DNA of 64,000 nucleotides from CAIZQW01 sp942493055 (lineage in GTDB: Bacteria > Verrucomicrobiota > Kiritimatiellia > RFP12 > UBA1067): contig OW818680.1 of assembly GCA_942493055.1 (NCBI GenBank), positions 434,001 through 498,000 of the forward strand. The letters run 5' to 3'. Made by a program: the position numbers and the translations under genes. Each line of letters starts with the position of its first letter. The first letter of the stretch is position 1. The notes beneath the pieces were generated by a model. It worked only from the letters and a program-made list of their open reading frames with translations. It did no database searches and was not told the DNA's origin. Shown here in pieces: positions 26,759 through 34,541 of this stretch.

Positions 26759-27955
26759 TCACTCCGCATGCCCCTCCATCCGGCGAAACGCCGACGGCGT
26801 TTTTCCTGTATGGGACTGAAATGCTGTACGGAACGCCGGGACGCTGCCGAACCCTGCAGCAAAAGCGATTTCACTGATGGTCTGATAGCCCTCCCGCTGT
26901 AGCAGGAGGGCTTTTGCGCGCGTAATGCGAAGAGATTGAAGGTACTTGCCAGGGGTCATGTGAAGATGCTCCTTAAAGTGAAGCTCCAAAGTGCGCCGGG
27001 ACAGCTTGAGATATTTTGCCACGGACTGAACATTGTGACGCGACTGCGGTTGCTGCGAGAGGTAATCAGCCACTTGACGGATGAGCGGATCTCCGCTGTA
27101 GAGTCGCTCGGTCGACTGCCGCTGCACAACACCGGCCGGTGAAATCAGGATCGTATGCTGTTCCAACGTCTTCTTCTGCAACAGACATTCCAATTGCTGC
27201 GCCGCTGCGACCCCGTAATCAAAGGGGTCACGCGAAACACTGGAAAGCGATGGGGATGAGTATTCGCAGATGATCGGATCATTGTCGATCCCGAGCACCG
27301 CCACCTCATCAGGAACGCGAAGCCCCAGCTGCTCGCACAAGGAGAGAATCACGCGCGCACGATAATCATGAACCGCCAGGATGCCCACGGGTTTGGGCAG
27401 CTTCCTCAACCAGGACGCGAGCGGCTTGCTGACCTGATGCCACGCCGGAGCATGGGCATGGCGCAACGGATGCAGAAATTGCGTAAAGGATGCCTGAAGT
27501 TCCTGCGCCCGTCGCTCGAGCCCTAACGAACGTTCTTCGGAATACCAGACACCTTCAAAACCATAGTAGGCGAAATGCGGGATGCCGCGGGTTAAAAAGT
27601 GGTCTGCTGCCACGCGTCCGATCTCCTGGTGATTCGCGTTTACACGAGGAACACTCCCTTTGTAGGGAGCGCACCAGCCAGCCAAATTCACAACAGGCAT
27701 CGGCAATTTGGCCGCGATACGTTCTTCCGTCTGAGACGCTAGCATGGCAATGACCCCCGCGCACTTCCAGCGTCTGACAGAGGCGAGTGTCATCACCTCT
27801 TCAGCCGTGCTCTGCAAGGAGGGCGGGGTCGTGATAATGTCCCAGCCGCCCAAGGTGTCTGCATGACTTTTAATCCCCCGTAAACATTCCGCCATCCAGG
27901 GCACAGAGATGGGATAGATGACCGCAATCGCGGGCTTGTTCCTTTTCATGCACAT
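26759..27955 (-). CDS. XylR-type transcriptional regulator (LacI-like sensor plus AraC HTH)
   Basis: 398 residues. The N-terminal ~270 residues form a periplasmic-binding-like sugar sensor of the LacI type without a LacI HTH (A-I-A-V-I-Y-P ... H-F-A-Y-Y-G-F-E-G-V-W-Y-S ... A-V-L-G-I-D-N-D-P). The C-terminal ~100 residues are an AraC double HTH (S-V-A-K-Y-L-K-L-S-R-R-T-L-E-L-H-F, I-S-E-I-A-F-A-A-G-F). This architecture is that of E. coli XylR. It is divergent from the D-mannonate-oxidoreductase-like gene and may control it; it could also act on the 21-bp-spaced repeats at 15621-15660. ATG codons at 27955 and 27949 are both possible starts. Confidence 0.9.
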   Translation of the reverse strand: MCMKRNKPAIAVIYPISVPWMAECLRGIKSHADTLGGWDIITTPPSLQSTAEEVMTLASVRRWKCAGVIAMLASQTEERIAAKLPMPVVNLAGWCAPYKGSVPRVNANHQEIGRVAADHFLTRGIPHFAYYGFEGVWYSEERSLGLERRAQELQASFTQFLHPLRHAHAPAWHQVSKPLASWLRKLPKPVGILAVHDYRARVILSLCEQLGLRVPDEVAVLGIDNDPIICEYSSPSLSSVSRDPFDYGVAAAQQLECLLQKKTLEQHTILISPAGVVQRQSTERLYSGDPLIRQVADYLSQQPQSRHNVQSVAKYLKLSRRTLELHFKEHLHMTPGKYLQSLRITRAKALLLQREGYQTISEIAFAAGFGSVPAFRTAFQSHTGKTPSAFRRMEGHAE

Positions 27956-28082
27956 AGAGTATGCAATCCACCGGCAAAGAATGCAATTCTAATTTCGCAA
28001 ATCAATTGTCTTTTTCGTATTTTAATATCTATCCAGTCGCCAGGGAATCCGCTATTCTATTCACATACAAGGAGTATAAACT
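27956..28082. promoter_or_regulatory. Divergent control region between the XylR-type regulator and the SDR gene
   Basis: 127 bases serve both genes. ATGCAAT occurs twice in direct orientation (27961-27967 and 27981-27987, 20 bases apart), and a related GCAAAT lies at 27997-28002, so half-sites for an AraC-family protein are plausible. The SDR gene has a good Shine-Dalgarno (AAGGAG at 28069). I could not fix a convincing -35/-10 pair. Confidence 0.4.
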
Positions 28083-28940
28083 ATGACGATTCCATTTAAA
28101 GTTGATTTGACCGGCAAGGTCGCTGTTGTCACAGGTGGCGGTGGTGTCCTGTGTAGCGCCTTTGCCAAAGCGCTTGCTGAATGTGGCGCAGCCGTGGCTG
28201 TCGCAGACCTGAAGAAGGAATCCGCGCAGCGCGTGGCGGATGAAATTATTTCAGCCGGGGGCAAGGCGATCGCTGTTGCCTGTAACGTCCTTGAGAAGGA
28301 GAGCCTTGAGGCTGCTAACGCGGAAGTCGAAGCCAAGCTTGGCCCCATATCCATCCTGCTCAACGGCGCGGGTGGCAATCACCCCAAAGGCACGACCTCG
28401 ATGGAGTACCTCAATCCCGATGACCTGCTCAAAGAGAACCGCGACTTCATCACCTTCTATGATCTCGACCCGAAGGGCATTGAATTCGTCTTCAACCTTA
28501 ACTTCCTGGGCACGTTGCTCCCCTCGCAAGCCTTTACCAAGAAGATGGCTCTGAACCGTTCAGGCGTCATTATCAATGTCTCCTCCATGAACGCGTTCTG
28601 TCCGCTCACAAAGATTCCCGCTTACAGTGGCGCAAAGGCCGCAGTCAGCAACTTCACGCAATGGATGGCGGTCCACATGGCCAAGGCGGGCATCCGCGTC
28701 AACGCGATCGCGCCCGGCTTCTTCGTGACTGACCAAAATCGCGCCTTGCTGAAAAATCCGGATGGTTCGCTCACCCCACGGTCAGAAAAGATCCTGGCGC
28801 ATACGCCCATGGGCAAGTTCGGCGAATCCGACGATCTGCTCGGCGCATTGCTCTGGCTGGTCTCGGACAAGGCAGCAGGTTTCGTCACAGGCGTCATCGT
28901 CCCTGTTGACGGTGGTTTTTCCGCATATAGCGGTGTGTAA
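28083..28940 (+). CDS. SDR oxidoreductase, probable D-mannonate oxidoreductase
   Basis: 285 residues. SDR fold: V-A-V-V-T-G-G-G-G-V-L (cofactor loop), N-G-A-G-G-N-H-P-K-G-T-T, catalytic S in I-N-V-S-S-M-N-A-F, and Y-S-G-A-K (Y-x-x-x-K). The inserted segment around L-D-P-K-G-I-E-F-V-F-N-L-N-F-L-G-T-L-L-P and the ending V-P-V-D-G-G-F-S-A-Y-S-G-V match the SDR-type D-mannonate/fructuronate oxidoreductases (YjmF-like), which interconvert D-fructuronate and D-mannonate in hexuronate breakdown. Divergent from a XylR-type regulator and upstream of gnd, consistent with uronate-derived carbon flow. The exact substrate is inferred by resemblance. Confidence 0.8.
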   Translation: MTIPFKVDLTGKVAVVTGGGGVLCSAFAKALAECGAAVAVADLKKESAQRVADEIISAGGKAIAVACNVLEKESLEAANAEVEAKLGPISILLNGAGGNHPKGTTSMEYLNPDDLLKENRDFITFYDLDPKGIEFVFNLNFLGTLLPSQAFTKKMALNRSGVIINVSSMNAFCPLTKIPAYSGAKAAVSNFTQWMAVHMAKAGIRVNAIAPGFFVTDQNRALLKNPDGSLTPRSEKILAHTPMGKFGESDDLLGALLWLVSDKAAGFVTGVIVPVDGGFSAYSGV

Positions 28941-29225
28941 GCAAAACTGCCCCCGCCCGGGGCGGGGAAGTGGCAGTTGGCAGTAGCAGTAGGCAGTCAC
29001 CTACGCCTCCACCTACGCTAATGCTACGGCGGACAGGAAGGCTAGGGCGGCCAGGGTGAATTGCCTTTGGAATAAACGAATGAGTAACTTTTATCAACGA
29101 ATTAAACGAATGGAACGAATTGGAATTAACTTAATTCGTTTAATTAGTTGAAAAACTTTTTTTCGTGATTTCCGTGTGTTTCGTGGGTAAAACAGAAGTT
29201 AACTGATAAAACAAGGAAGACTAAA
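28941..29225. repeat. Repeat-rich gap upstream of gnd
   Basis: 285 bases without a gene. It contains short tandem GGCAGTAGCAGTAGGCAGT-like units (near 28972-28998), the dispersed motif GCTACGGCGGACAGG (29023-29037, matching 26134-26148 at 14 of 15), several AATTCGTTTAATT-type units (29098-29150), and the stretch CGTGATTTCCGTGTGTTTCG (29164-29183). These look like intergenic repeats. The gnd Shine-Dalgarno AAGGAAG lies at 29213-29219. Confidence 0.5.
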
Positions 29226-30680
29226 ATGGCTAAAAAAGCAGATATCGGACTCATCGGTCTTGCCGTTATGGGCGAGAACCTCATTTTGAACATGGAAAGC
29301 AAGGGCTATACCGTCGCTTGCTTCAACCGCACCGTTGAAAAGGTTGACGCCTTTATCACGGGCCGCGCCGCAAAGAAAAAAATCATCGGCTGCCATTCCG
29401 TAAAAGAATTGGCCGACAGTCTCAAGAAGCCTCGTCGCGTGATGATCATGGTCAAGGCGGGCTCCGCTGTCGACCAGACGATCGAATCACTCATTCCTGT
29501 CCTTGAAAAGGGCGACATCCTGATCGACGGTGGCAACAGCCACTTCCCGGACACGATCCGCCGCACCCAGTACTTGGCTGAAAAGGGTCTGCGCTTCATC
29601 GGTACCGGCGTTTCCGGCGGCGAAGAGGGCGCTCTCTTAGGTCCGGCGATCATGCCCGGCGGCGATGTCAAGGCGTGGCCGTATGTGAAGGATATCTTCC
29701 AGGACATCTCCGCAAAGACCGACAAGGGCGAACCCTGCTGCGCATGGATCGGCCCTGACGGCGCAGGTCATTTCGTCAAGATGGTCCATAACGGCATTGA
29801 ATACGGCGACATGCAGCTCACCTGCGAAGCGTATGACCTCATGTCACGCGGCCTCGGCATGAGCGCCAAGGAGATGCAGAAGGTCTTCTCCAAGTGGAAC
29901 AAGGGCGTGCTGGACAGCTATCTGATCGATATCACGCAGGACATCCTCTCGCAGGTTGATGAGGAGACAGGCAAACCCATGGTGGATGTCATCCTCGATA
30001 CCGCCGGGCAGAAGGGTACGGGCAAGTGGACCTCTACCGCTGGACTCGACCTCGGCATCGCCATCCCCCAGATCGCAGAAGCTGTCTTCGCACGCTGCCT
30101 CTCCGCGATCAAGGAAGAGCGCGTTGCAGCAGCCAAGCTGCTCAAGTACACCTCCAAGGCGAAAGTTGACAAGGCCCTCCTGGTCAAGCAACTGGAACAG
30201 GCTGTCTACGCCTCCAAGATCTGCTCGTACGCACAGGGCTATCAACTCATGCGCGCTGCAGCCAAGGAATACAAGTGGAAGCTGAACTACGGCGAGATCG
30301 CACTGGTCTGGCGTCAGGGCTGCATCATCCGCGCACGTTTCCTCGGAAACATCCGCGATGCGTTTGACACCAATCCTGAACTCGCCAACCTCCTCTTGGA
30401 TCCCTACTTCAAGAAGGTTGTCACCAAGGCCCAGGACGCCTGGCGCGCAGTCATCAAGACCGCGGTCGAACTCGGCATCCCGGTTCCGGCCATGAGCACG
30501 GCGCTGAACTATTTCGACGCTTACCGCAGCGAACGCCTCCCGGCCAACCTGCTCCAGGCGCAGCGCGACTACTTCGGCGCACACACCTTCGAACGCGTGG
30601 ACAAGCCCCGTGGCGAATTCCATCACCACATCTGGACGGAAAGCGGAGGCAACACCGCCGCATCCACATACGTGGTCTAA
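29226..30680 (+). CDS. gnd: 6-phosphogluconate dehydrogenase (decarboxylating)
   Basis: 484 residues, typical of the long Gnd type. N-terminal I-G-L-I-G-L-A-V-M-G-E-N-L (NADP-binding), D-G-G-N-S-H-F-P-D-T, the signature G-T-G-V-S-G-G-E-E-G-A-L-L-G-P-A-I-M-P-G-G, K-M-V-H-N-G-I-E-Y-G-D-M-Q catalytic K and H, and the C-terminal R-x-x-F-G-A-H-T-F-E-R. It converts 6-phosphogluconate to ribulose 5-phosphate with NADPH and CO2. It is followed 17 bases later by a strong terminator. Confidence 0.97.
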   Translation: MAKKADIGLIGLAVMGENLILNMESKGYTVACFNRTVEKVDAFITGRAAKKKIIGCHSVKELADSLKKPRRVMIMVKAGSAVDQTIESLIPVLEKGDILIDGGNSHFPDTIRRTQYLAEKGLRFIGTGVSGGEEGALLGPAIMPGGDVKAWPYVKDIFQDISAKTDKGEPCCAWIGPDGAGHFVKMVHNGIEYGDMQLTCEAYDLMSRGLGMSAKEMQKVFSKWNKGVLDSYLIDITQDILSQVDEETGKPMVDVILDTAGQKGTGKWTSTAGLDLGIAIPQIAEAVFARCLSAIKEERVAAAKLLKYTSKAKVDKALLVKQLEQAVYASKICSYAQGYQLMRAAAKEYKWKLNYGEIALVWRQGCIIRARFLGNIRDAFDTNPELANLLLDPYFKKVVTKAQDAWRAVIKTAVELGIPVPAMSTALNYFDAYRSERLPANLLQAQRDYFGAHTFERVDKPRGEFHHHIWTESGGNTAASTYVV

Positions 30681-30697
30681 GTAACTCGCAGGTACTA

Positions 30698-30736
30698 AAA
30701 AAATCCCCGCCCTTTAACAAGGACGGGGATTTTTTT
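30698..30736 (+). terminator. Rho-independent terminator after gnd
   Basis: Stem ATCCCCG-C-CCTT / AAGG-A-CGGGGAT with one internal mismatch and a 4-base loop, followed by seven T on the plus strand and preceded by a run of A, so it could work in both directions. Confidence 0.9.
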
Positions 30737-30739
30737 ACT

Positions 30740-31198
30740 GGAATGCTGGAATATGGGAATGTTGGAATGATATAGTTAGAGAGCCACGCTCTGCCTGCCA
30801 CACCGTAGAATTACGAAGGCGGGTCGTGGACGATACCTATTGCGGACGCGACAAAGCGCGTCCCTCCATGCTTCGCGCAGATGCCCCACGCAAAGGTCAC
30901 CCTTAACCGATTGCTCACCCAGTCAACGCGATTTCAAGGGGTGCATCTGCGACAGAGGTAACTGCACTACGAATCTCTAGCTCAACGCCTTGTCAGGCGC
31001 TCGGCGGTCTCATAGATCCCGCCGTACTGTACGGCAGGACGTATCGGACTGCCGTGTGAAGCATGTTGCTTTCAGATCGAAGGCTTGCCTCTGGCCTGGG
31101 AACGCCGACGGGGACGTCGGCGCTCCCAGGTGGAAATTGCATAAAACGCTATACGTTAGGAAGACTAAATAATGAACTGGGGTTCATTTTACGTCTGG
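30740..31198. other. Gene-free, strongly palindromic intergenic region
   Basis: About 460 bases with no supported gene and several stems: GGACGCG-loop-CGCGTCC (30844-30863), a long-range pair CGCAGATGC (30876-30884) with GCATCTGCG (30943-30951), the near-perfect palindrome GCCGTAC-T-GTACGGC (31021-31035), and a 15-base stem with a 6-base loop at 31095-31130 (CCTGGGAACGCCGAC against GTCGGCGCTCCCAGG, one mismatch). It could be a structured RNA, a cluster of dispersed palindromes, or a decayed element. No start signals are seen on either strand. Confidence 0.5.
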
Positions 31199-31651
31199 TC
31201 ATTTGCCTTTCCGCATGCAAATCAATAAGGTGGGTTGCCAGTTCATCTTCTTATAGAACTGAATGGCCGGCAGGTTGGTTTTGTCCGTGAGCAGTTGCAA
31301 ACGAAGCAACTTTGCTTCAGCAGCCCACGCGTCCATTTGGTTGAGAAGCAACCGACCGATGCCCATGCAGCGAAACTGCTTTTTAACAACGACATCTTCC
31401 ACCAGTCCAACCTTTCCGCCTTCAGCAGTCGAGATCAATACTTGAAGTGTACACATTCCGACAACGCGCCGGTTATCCGTTTCGGCCACCCATACGCGCT
31501 TGTTCTTTCCATCCTGCAGCAGCAACTGCAAGCCCTGATACTGCTTGGCATTATCAAAGGTGAAATCATTCTCAATGGAGAACAACTCATAAAGAAGTTC
31601 GATCAATTCGCCGACATCCGCCAGTGTTGCTTCTCTGATTCTCACATTCAT
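31199..31651 (-). CDS. GNAT-family N-acetyltransferase
   Basis: 150 residues. GNAT fold: N-terminal V-R-I-R-E-A-T-L-A-D-V-G-E-L, V-G-L-V-E-D-V-V-V, acetyl-CoA loop F-R-C-M-G-I-G-R-L-L-L (R/Q-x-x-G-x-G/A), then A-I-Q-F-Y-K-K-M-N-W. Acceptor unknown. I chose ATG 31651 (AAAGGAG about 12 bases upstream); the longer frame would overlap the NifX-domain gene. It begins 20 bases after that gene's stop, so the two form a pair. Confidence 0.85.
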   Translation of the reverse strand: MNVRIREATLADVGELIELLYELFSIENDFTFDNAKQYQGLQLLLQDGKNKRVWVAETDNRRVVGMCTLQVLISTAEGGKVGLVEDVVVKKQFRCMGIGRLLLNQMDAWAAEAKLLRLQLLTDKTNLPAIQFYKKMNWQPTLLICMRKGK

Positions 31652-31670
31652 TGTTTGCCCCCTACTCCTT

Positions 31671-32090
31671 TCAATCGATACCGCCTTGACAGCCGCACGC
31701 TTTAGGACAGCCTGAGCATGAGGAACCACAGGTCTTTCCTTGGATTTGGTCAAGGATTGAGAGTTCTTGCAATTTTCCACTTTTAAACAATGCTATATTC
31801 AGACAAGCCATTTGTGATTGAGCTTTAAGTATTTTTATTCCGCATCGTTTGAGGACAACGAAAGATGTGATTCGAAGTGAATGTGTGATGATGACCTCTG
31901 CACCTCCAGGCAGCAGCCGTGACAAGGGATGTCCTGTAAAGTCACTCTCTTTTGGTTTTTGATCTTCACCGACGATCTCAATGGTTTCAAGAGAGGAATC
32001 ATAGAGGAGATAAGCCTCAGCCAGCTCAAAACTGCTGCTGATGAGACTCTCTTCACCATTGGGTAAATCTATGGGTATGCATACTTTCAT
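31671..32090 (-). CDS. NifX/NifB-domain metal-cluster protein with cysteine-rich tail
   Basis: 139 residues. The main domain is the dinitrogenase iron-molybdenum cofactor domain (NifX/NafY/COG1433-like): M-K-V-C-I-P-I-D at the start, S-S-S-F-E-L-A-E-A-Y, E-V-I-I-T-H-S-L, and C-G-I-K-I-L-K-A. The last ~15 residues are a cysteine cluster (C-G-S-S-C-S-G-C-P-K-A-C-G-C) suited to an Fe-S cluster. I chose ATG 32090, with AAGGAACT upstream. Stand-alone members are common outside nitrogen fixation and their role is unclear. A NifA-like activator lies next door on the same strand. Confidence 0.85.
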   Translation of the reverse strand: MKVCIPIDLPNGEESLISSSFELAEAYLLYDSSLETIEIVGEDQKPKESDFTGHPLSRLLPGGAEVIITHSLRITSFVVLKRCGIKILKAQSQMACLNIALFKSGKLQELSILDQIQGKTCGSSCSGCPKACGCQGGID

Positions 32091-32131
32091 CACGAGTTCC
32101 TTCTGTTCCGGATATCCCCGCCGATCCTTTT

Positions 32132-32239
32132 TATACATGGCGACAAGCCCGCGCCAGTTTCGGAGCGGAACGCCTTCGCGTTCCGGCCGGCGCGGGAAGC
32201 CGCGCCGCTCCTCACCGGATACTTATGTCGCCATGTATA
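32132..32239. repeat. 108-bp cruciform element with perfect terminal inverted repeats
   Basis: Ends are exact 14-base inverted repeats (TATACATGGCGACA at 32132-32145 and its complement at 32226-32239). Inside are two perfect hairpins: GGAACGC-CTTC-GCGTTCC (32167-32184) and CGGCGCGG-GAAG-CCGCGCCG (32188-32207), and an outer pair GGAGCGG/CCGCTCC encloses both. The two tetraloops are complementary. It lies between the sigma-54 regulator and the NifX-domain gene. It resembles a MITE/REP-type dispersed element; no coding capacity. Confidence 0.75.
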
Positions 32240-32250
32240 GAAAATGCACG

Positions 32251-33819
32251 TCACGTTAACTCATGCCCCCTCGGTCTTCTGAAAATCTTGTTATAATCAA
32301 TTCTGAGGTTTTTGATTTTATACCGGACCATTCTGCTGGTAATGCCCAGTTCCCGGGCAGCAGCAGACATGTTACCTCGCGAACGTTTCAAGGCATCCAC
32401 GATCATATCATTCTCCAGGATAGCGGTGCAGGATTTCAGCGTCCCTGGAACAGCTTCGATGGATTCATCCGGGACCTGCAAGGTTGGGGGGAGATTACGT
32501 CCATGGATGACACCATCATCACTCACAAGAACCGCGTGTTCAATGCAGTTTTCCAACTCCCGGACATTTCCAGGCCAATGATAGGCGGTCAGCATATTGA
32601 TCGCCGGGGTACTGATCCGGTGAATGCGCTTTCCCATCCTGTTTGAAAAACTCGCAACAAATTCATTCGCCAACAGCAATATGTCGCTCTTCCGTTTTCT
32701 CAACGGCGGAATAAGGATCGGAAAAACATTGATCCGGTAATAGAGATCCTGTCTGAACTGCCCCAGGCGTACAGCTTCCTCCAAGTCCTTATTCGTCGCA
32801 GCGATGATGCGAAGATTGGCCTTATGCGATTTATTGCTGCCGACGCGCTGGAACTCCTTCTCCTGGAGGATTCTCAGCAATTTGACTTGAATAGCCAAAG
32901 AAAAATCACCGATCTCATCCAAAAAGAGCGTCCCCCCCTCTGCCTCCTCCAGGCGCCCAATCCGCGTTTGATACGCACCTGTAAAGGCCCCTTTTTCATG
33001 ACCGAACAATTCACTTTCGAGTAGATGCTCACTCAATGCGGAACAATTCACTTTAATAAAGGGTTTGTTTTGGGAATTCGGGTCACTGAAATGTACCGCG
33101 GACGCGACAAGTTCTTTACCTGTTCCAGATTCACCTCTGATGAGGACGGTTGTGGAGCGTCCCGACACTTGATGGATTTTGGTGAAGACCTCGTGCATGG
33201 CATCCGAATCCCCGATGATATGCTCAGGGCGGAACTTTTCCTTCAATTGGTTTTTGAGTCGTTCGTTCTCCTTTAAAAGGGCCTCCCCTTCAAGTTTGGC
33301 GAGACGCCGCAAATGCATATCATTCGCAATAATTCCGGACGTAATCGTCAGCACACGCTCAATTTCTTTGAGCTTCAAATGATTGGTTCTGGCAAGATCG
33401 ACTGAAAGCGTTCCGACTGTTTCGTTCCCCAGAATAATCGGCACGCAGATAAAGCTGGTATATTTATGCAGATCCTTATCACGTCTGTGAATCCGGTTCT
33501 TAAAACGAGGTTCATCCGATATCGACGGAATGATTTCAGCGAGTCCGGTTTTCAGGACATTACCGATGATGCCTTCCCCGCGCCGATATTGCTTTTCATA
33601 TAAATGATGGTTGTCGCCGCTTCCAAGCGCTTCCACAACCAGCTCATTCTCATTCGGGCTCACCAGCATCAATGTGGCATGTGAAACAGTTAACCGCGTC
33701 TCAAGGGTATTCAAAATATCTTGGAGCATCTTGCGTTGCCCGGACTTCTGGGCAAGCACCTGCGCGACCTCATGCAAGGCTTCAAGATGTACTTCGTGTT
33801 GTCTGTTACATTCATTCAT
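32251..33819 (-). CDS. NifA-like sigma-54-dependent activator (GAF, AAA+, Fis)
   Basis: About 522 residues from the chosen ATG at 33819 (M-N-E-C-N-R); the frame is open to a TTG at 33900 and no start has a clear Shine-Dalgarno. Domains: GAF sensor (about 30-165), sigma-54 AAA+ domain with Walker A G-E-S-G-T-G-K-E, the sigma-54 loop G-A-F-T-G-A, and Walker B G-G-T-L-F-L-D-E-I-G-D, then a Fis-type HTH (S-A-A-A-R-E-L-G-I-T-S-R-M-V-R-Y-K). The layout is that of NifA, but no nitrogenase genes are visible. It would open promoters with RpoN; the inducer and targets are unknown. A cruciform element separates it from the downstream NifX-domain gene. Confidence 0.88.
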   Translation of the reverse strand: MNECNRQHEVHLEALHEVAQVLAQKSGQRKMLQDILNTLETRLTVSHATLMLVSPNENELVVEALGSGDNHHLYEKQYRRGEGIIGNVLKTGLAEIIPSISDEPRFKNRIHRRDKDLHKYTSFICVPIILGNETVGTLSVDLARTNHLKLKEIERVLTITSGIIANDMHLRRLAKLEGEALLKENERLKNQLKEKFRPEHIIGDSDAMHEVFTKIHQVSGRSTTVLIRGESGTGKELVASAVHFSDPNSQNKPFIKVNCSALSEHLLESELFGHEKGAFTGAYQTRIGRLEEAEGGTLFLDEIGDFSLAIQVKLLRILQEKEFQRVGSNKSHKANLRIIAATNKDLEEAVRLGQFRQDLYYRINVFPILIPPLRKRKSDILLLANEFVASFSNRMGKRIHRISTPAINMLTAYHWPGNVRELENCIEHAVLVSDDGVIHGRNLPPTLQVPDESIEAVPGTLKSCTAILENDMIVDALKRSRGNMSAAARELGITSRMVRYKIKNLRIDYNKIFRRPRGHELT

Positions 33820-34048
33820 GACAGTGCTAAAGCTTTTTATATCTTTTAAGCAATAACAATGCCAAGCCTTTGCGAAACAATATAAACACAACATAACCAA
33901 CTGATTAATAGTGAGTTAGCAGTGATTCGGAATAACGACGAATGGCTTTGCTCTCTTTGACCTAGAAGAAAAATGTACAACGCTGAATATGCGTATTACA
34001 CTTATGGTCATTCAGACACCCATGATAATATATTTGAAAGAAACCCTA

Positions 34049-34333
34049 TCAAATCTCTTCCGCTTTTGCACCCAGCCCTGCACGGATTAACGCGGCTGAG
34101 TGCTGGATAGCAAGCTCCTTCGACTCGACCTCTGCAATGGCACGGCCAAGCTCATGGGCTTCGAGCATAATTTTGACCGCTAACCCCATCGGATGTTTAA
34201 AGATTGTCATCAGGCACTCCACAACATACTCGCAACTGTTCACGTGATCATTGAACAGTATCACCTGGTACATCCGTTCCAAGGTGACGTGCATAAACTT
34301 TTCTATTTGTGGCGGGGCAATCGTGATCGGCAT
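34049..34333 (-). CDS. clpS: ATP-dependent Clp protease adaptor ClpS
   Basis: 94 residues. The ClpS core is clear: Y-Q-V-I-L-F-N-D-H-V-N-S-C-E-Y-V-V (the family N-D-D/H-x-x-x motif), A-x-x-I-M-L-E-A-H-E-L-G-R-A-I, and a C-terminal helix. It hands N-degron substrates to ClpAP/ClpCP. I chose ATG 34333 (M-P-I-T-I-A-P-P); an extension to 34405 is possible from a GTG. It stands alone here. Confidence 0.88.
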   Translation of the reverse strand: MPITIAPPQIEKFMHVTLERMYQVILFNDHVNSCEYVVECLMTIFKHPMGLAVKIMLEAHELGRAIAEVESKELAIQHSAALIRAGLGAKAEEI

Positions 34334-34541
34334 GGTGTAAGTATATAAGTCGTCGGGGGCCGAATGCAAGTCGTATCTTGTAAGTAGGCGACCGTCGTGG
34401 TACACTGATAACCTTTAAGTAATTTAACTAAGTTTATTAGACCAAGCACGTGACACTCGTCTCGCGCAGTGGAGCCTCCGAGGGGGGGAGCTTCAGCTGT
34501 GTGGTTGCTGTTGTGTGGCGTGACACGGGGGAGCCACTCCA

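Noticed and set aside
29844..30629. Open frame of 261 codons antisense to gnd
   Set aside because: Gnd signatures cover the whole region on the plus strand; the antisense product has no domain or start signal.
31671..33819. Nitrogen-fixation locus
   Set aside because: A NifX-fold protein and NifA-like activator alone do not show diazotrophy; no nifHDK, nifB or nifE/N genes are present here.
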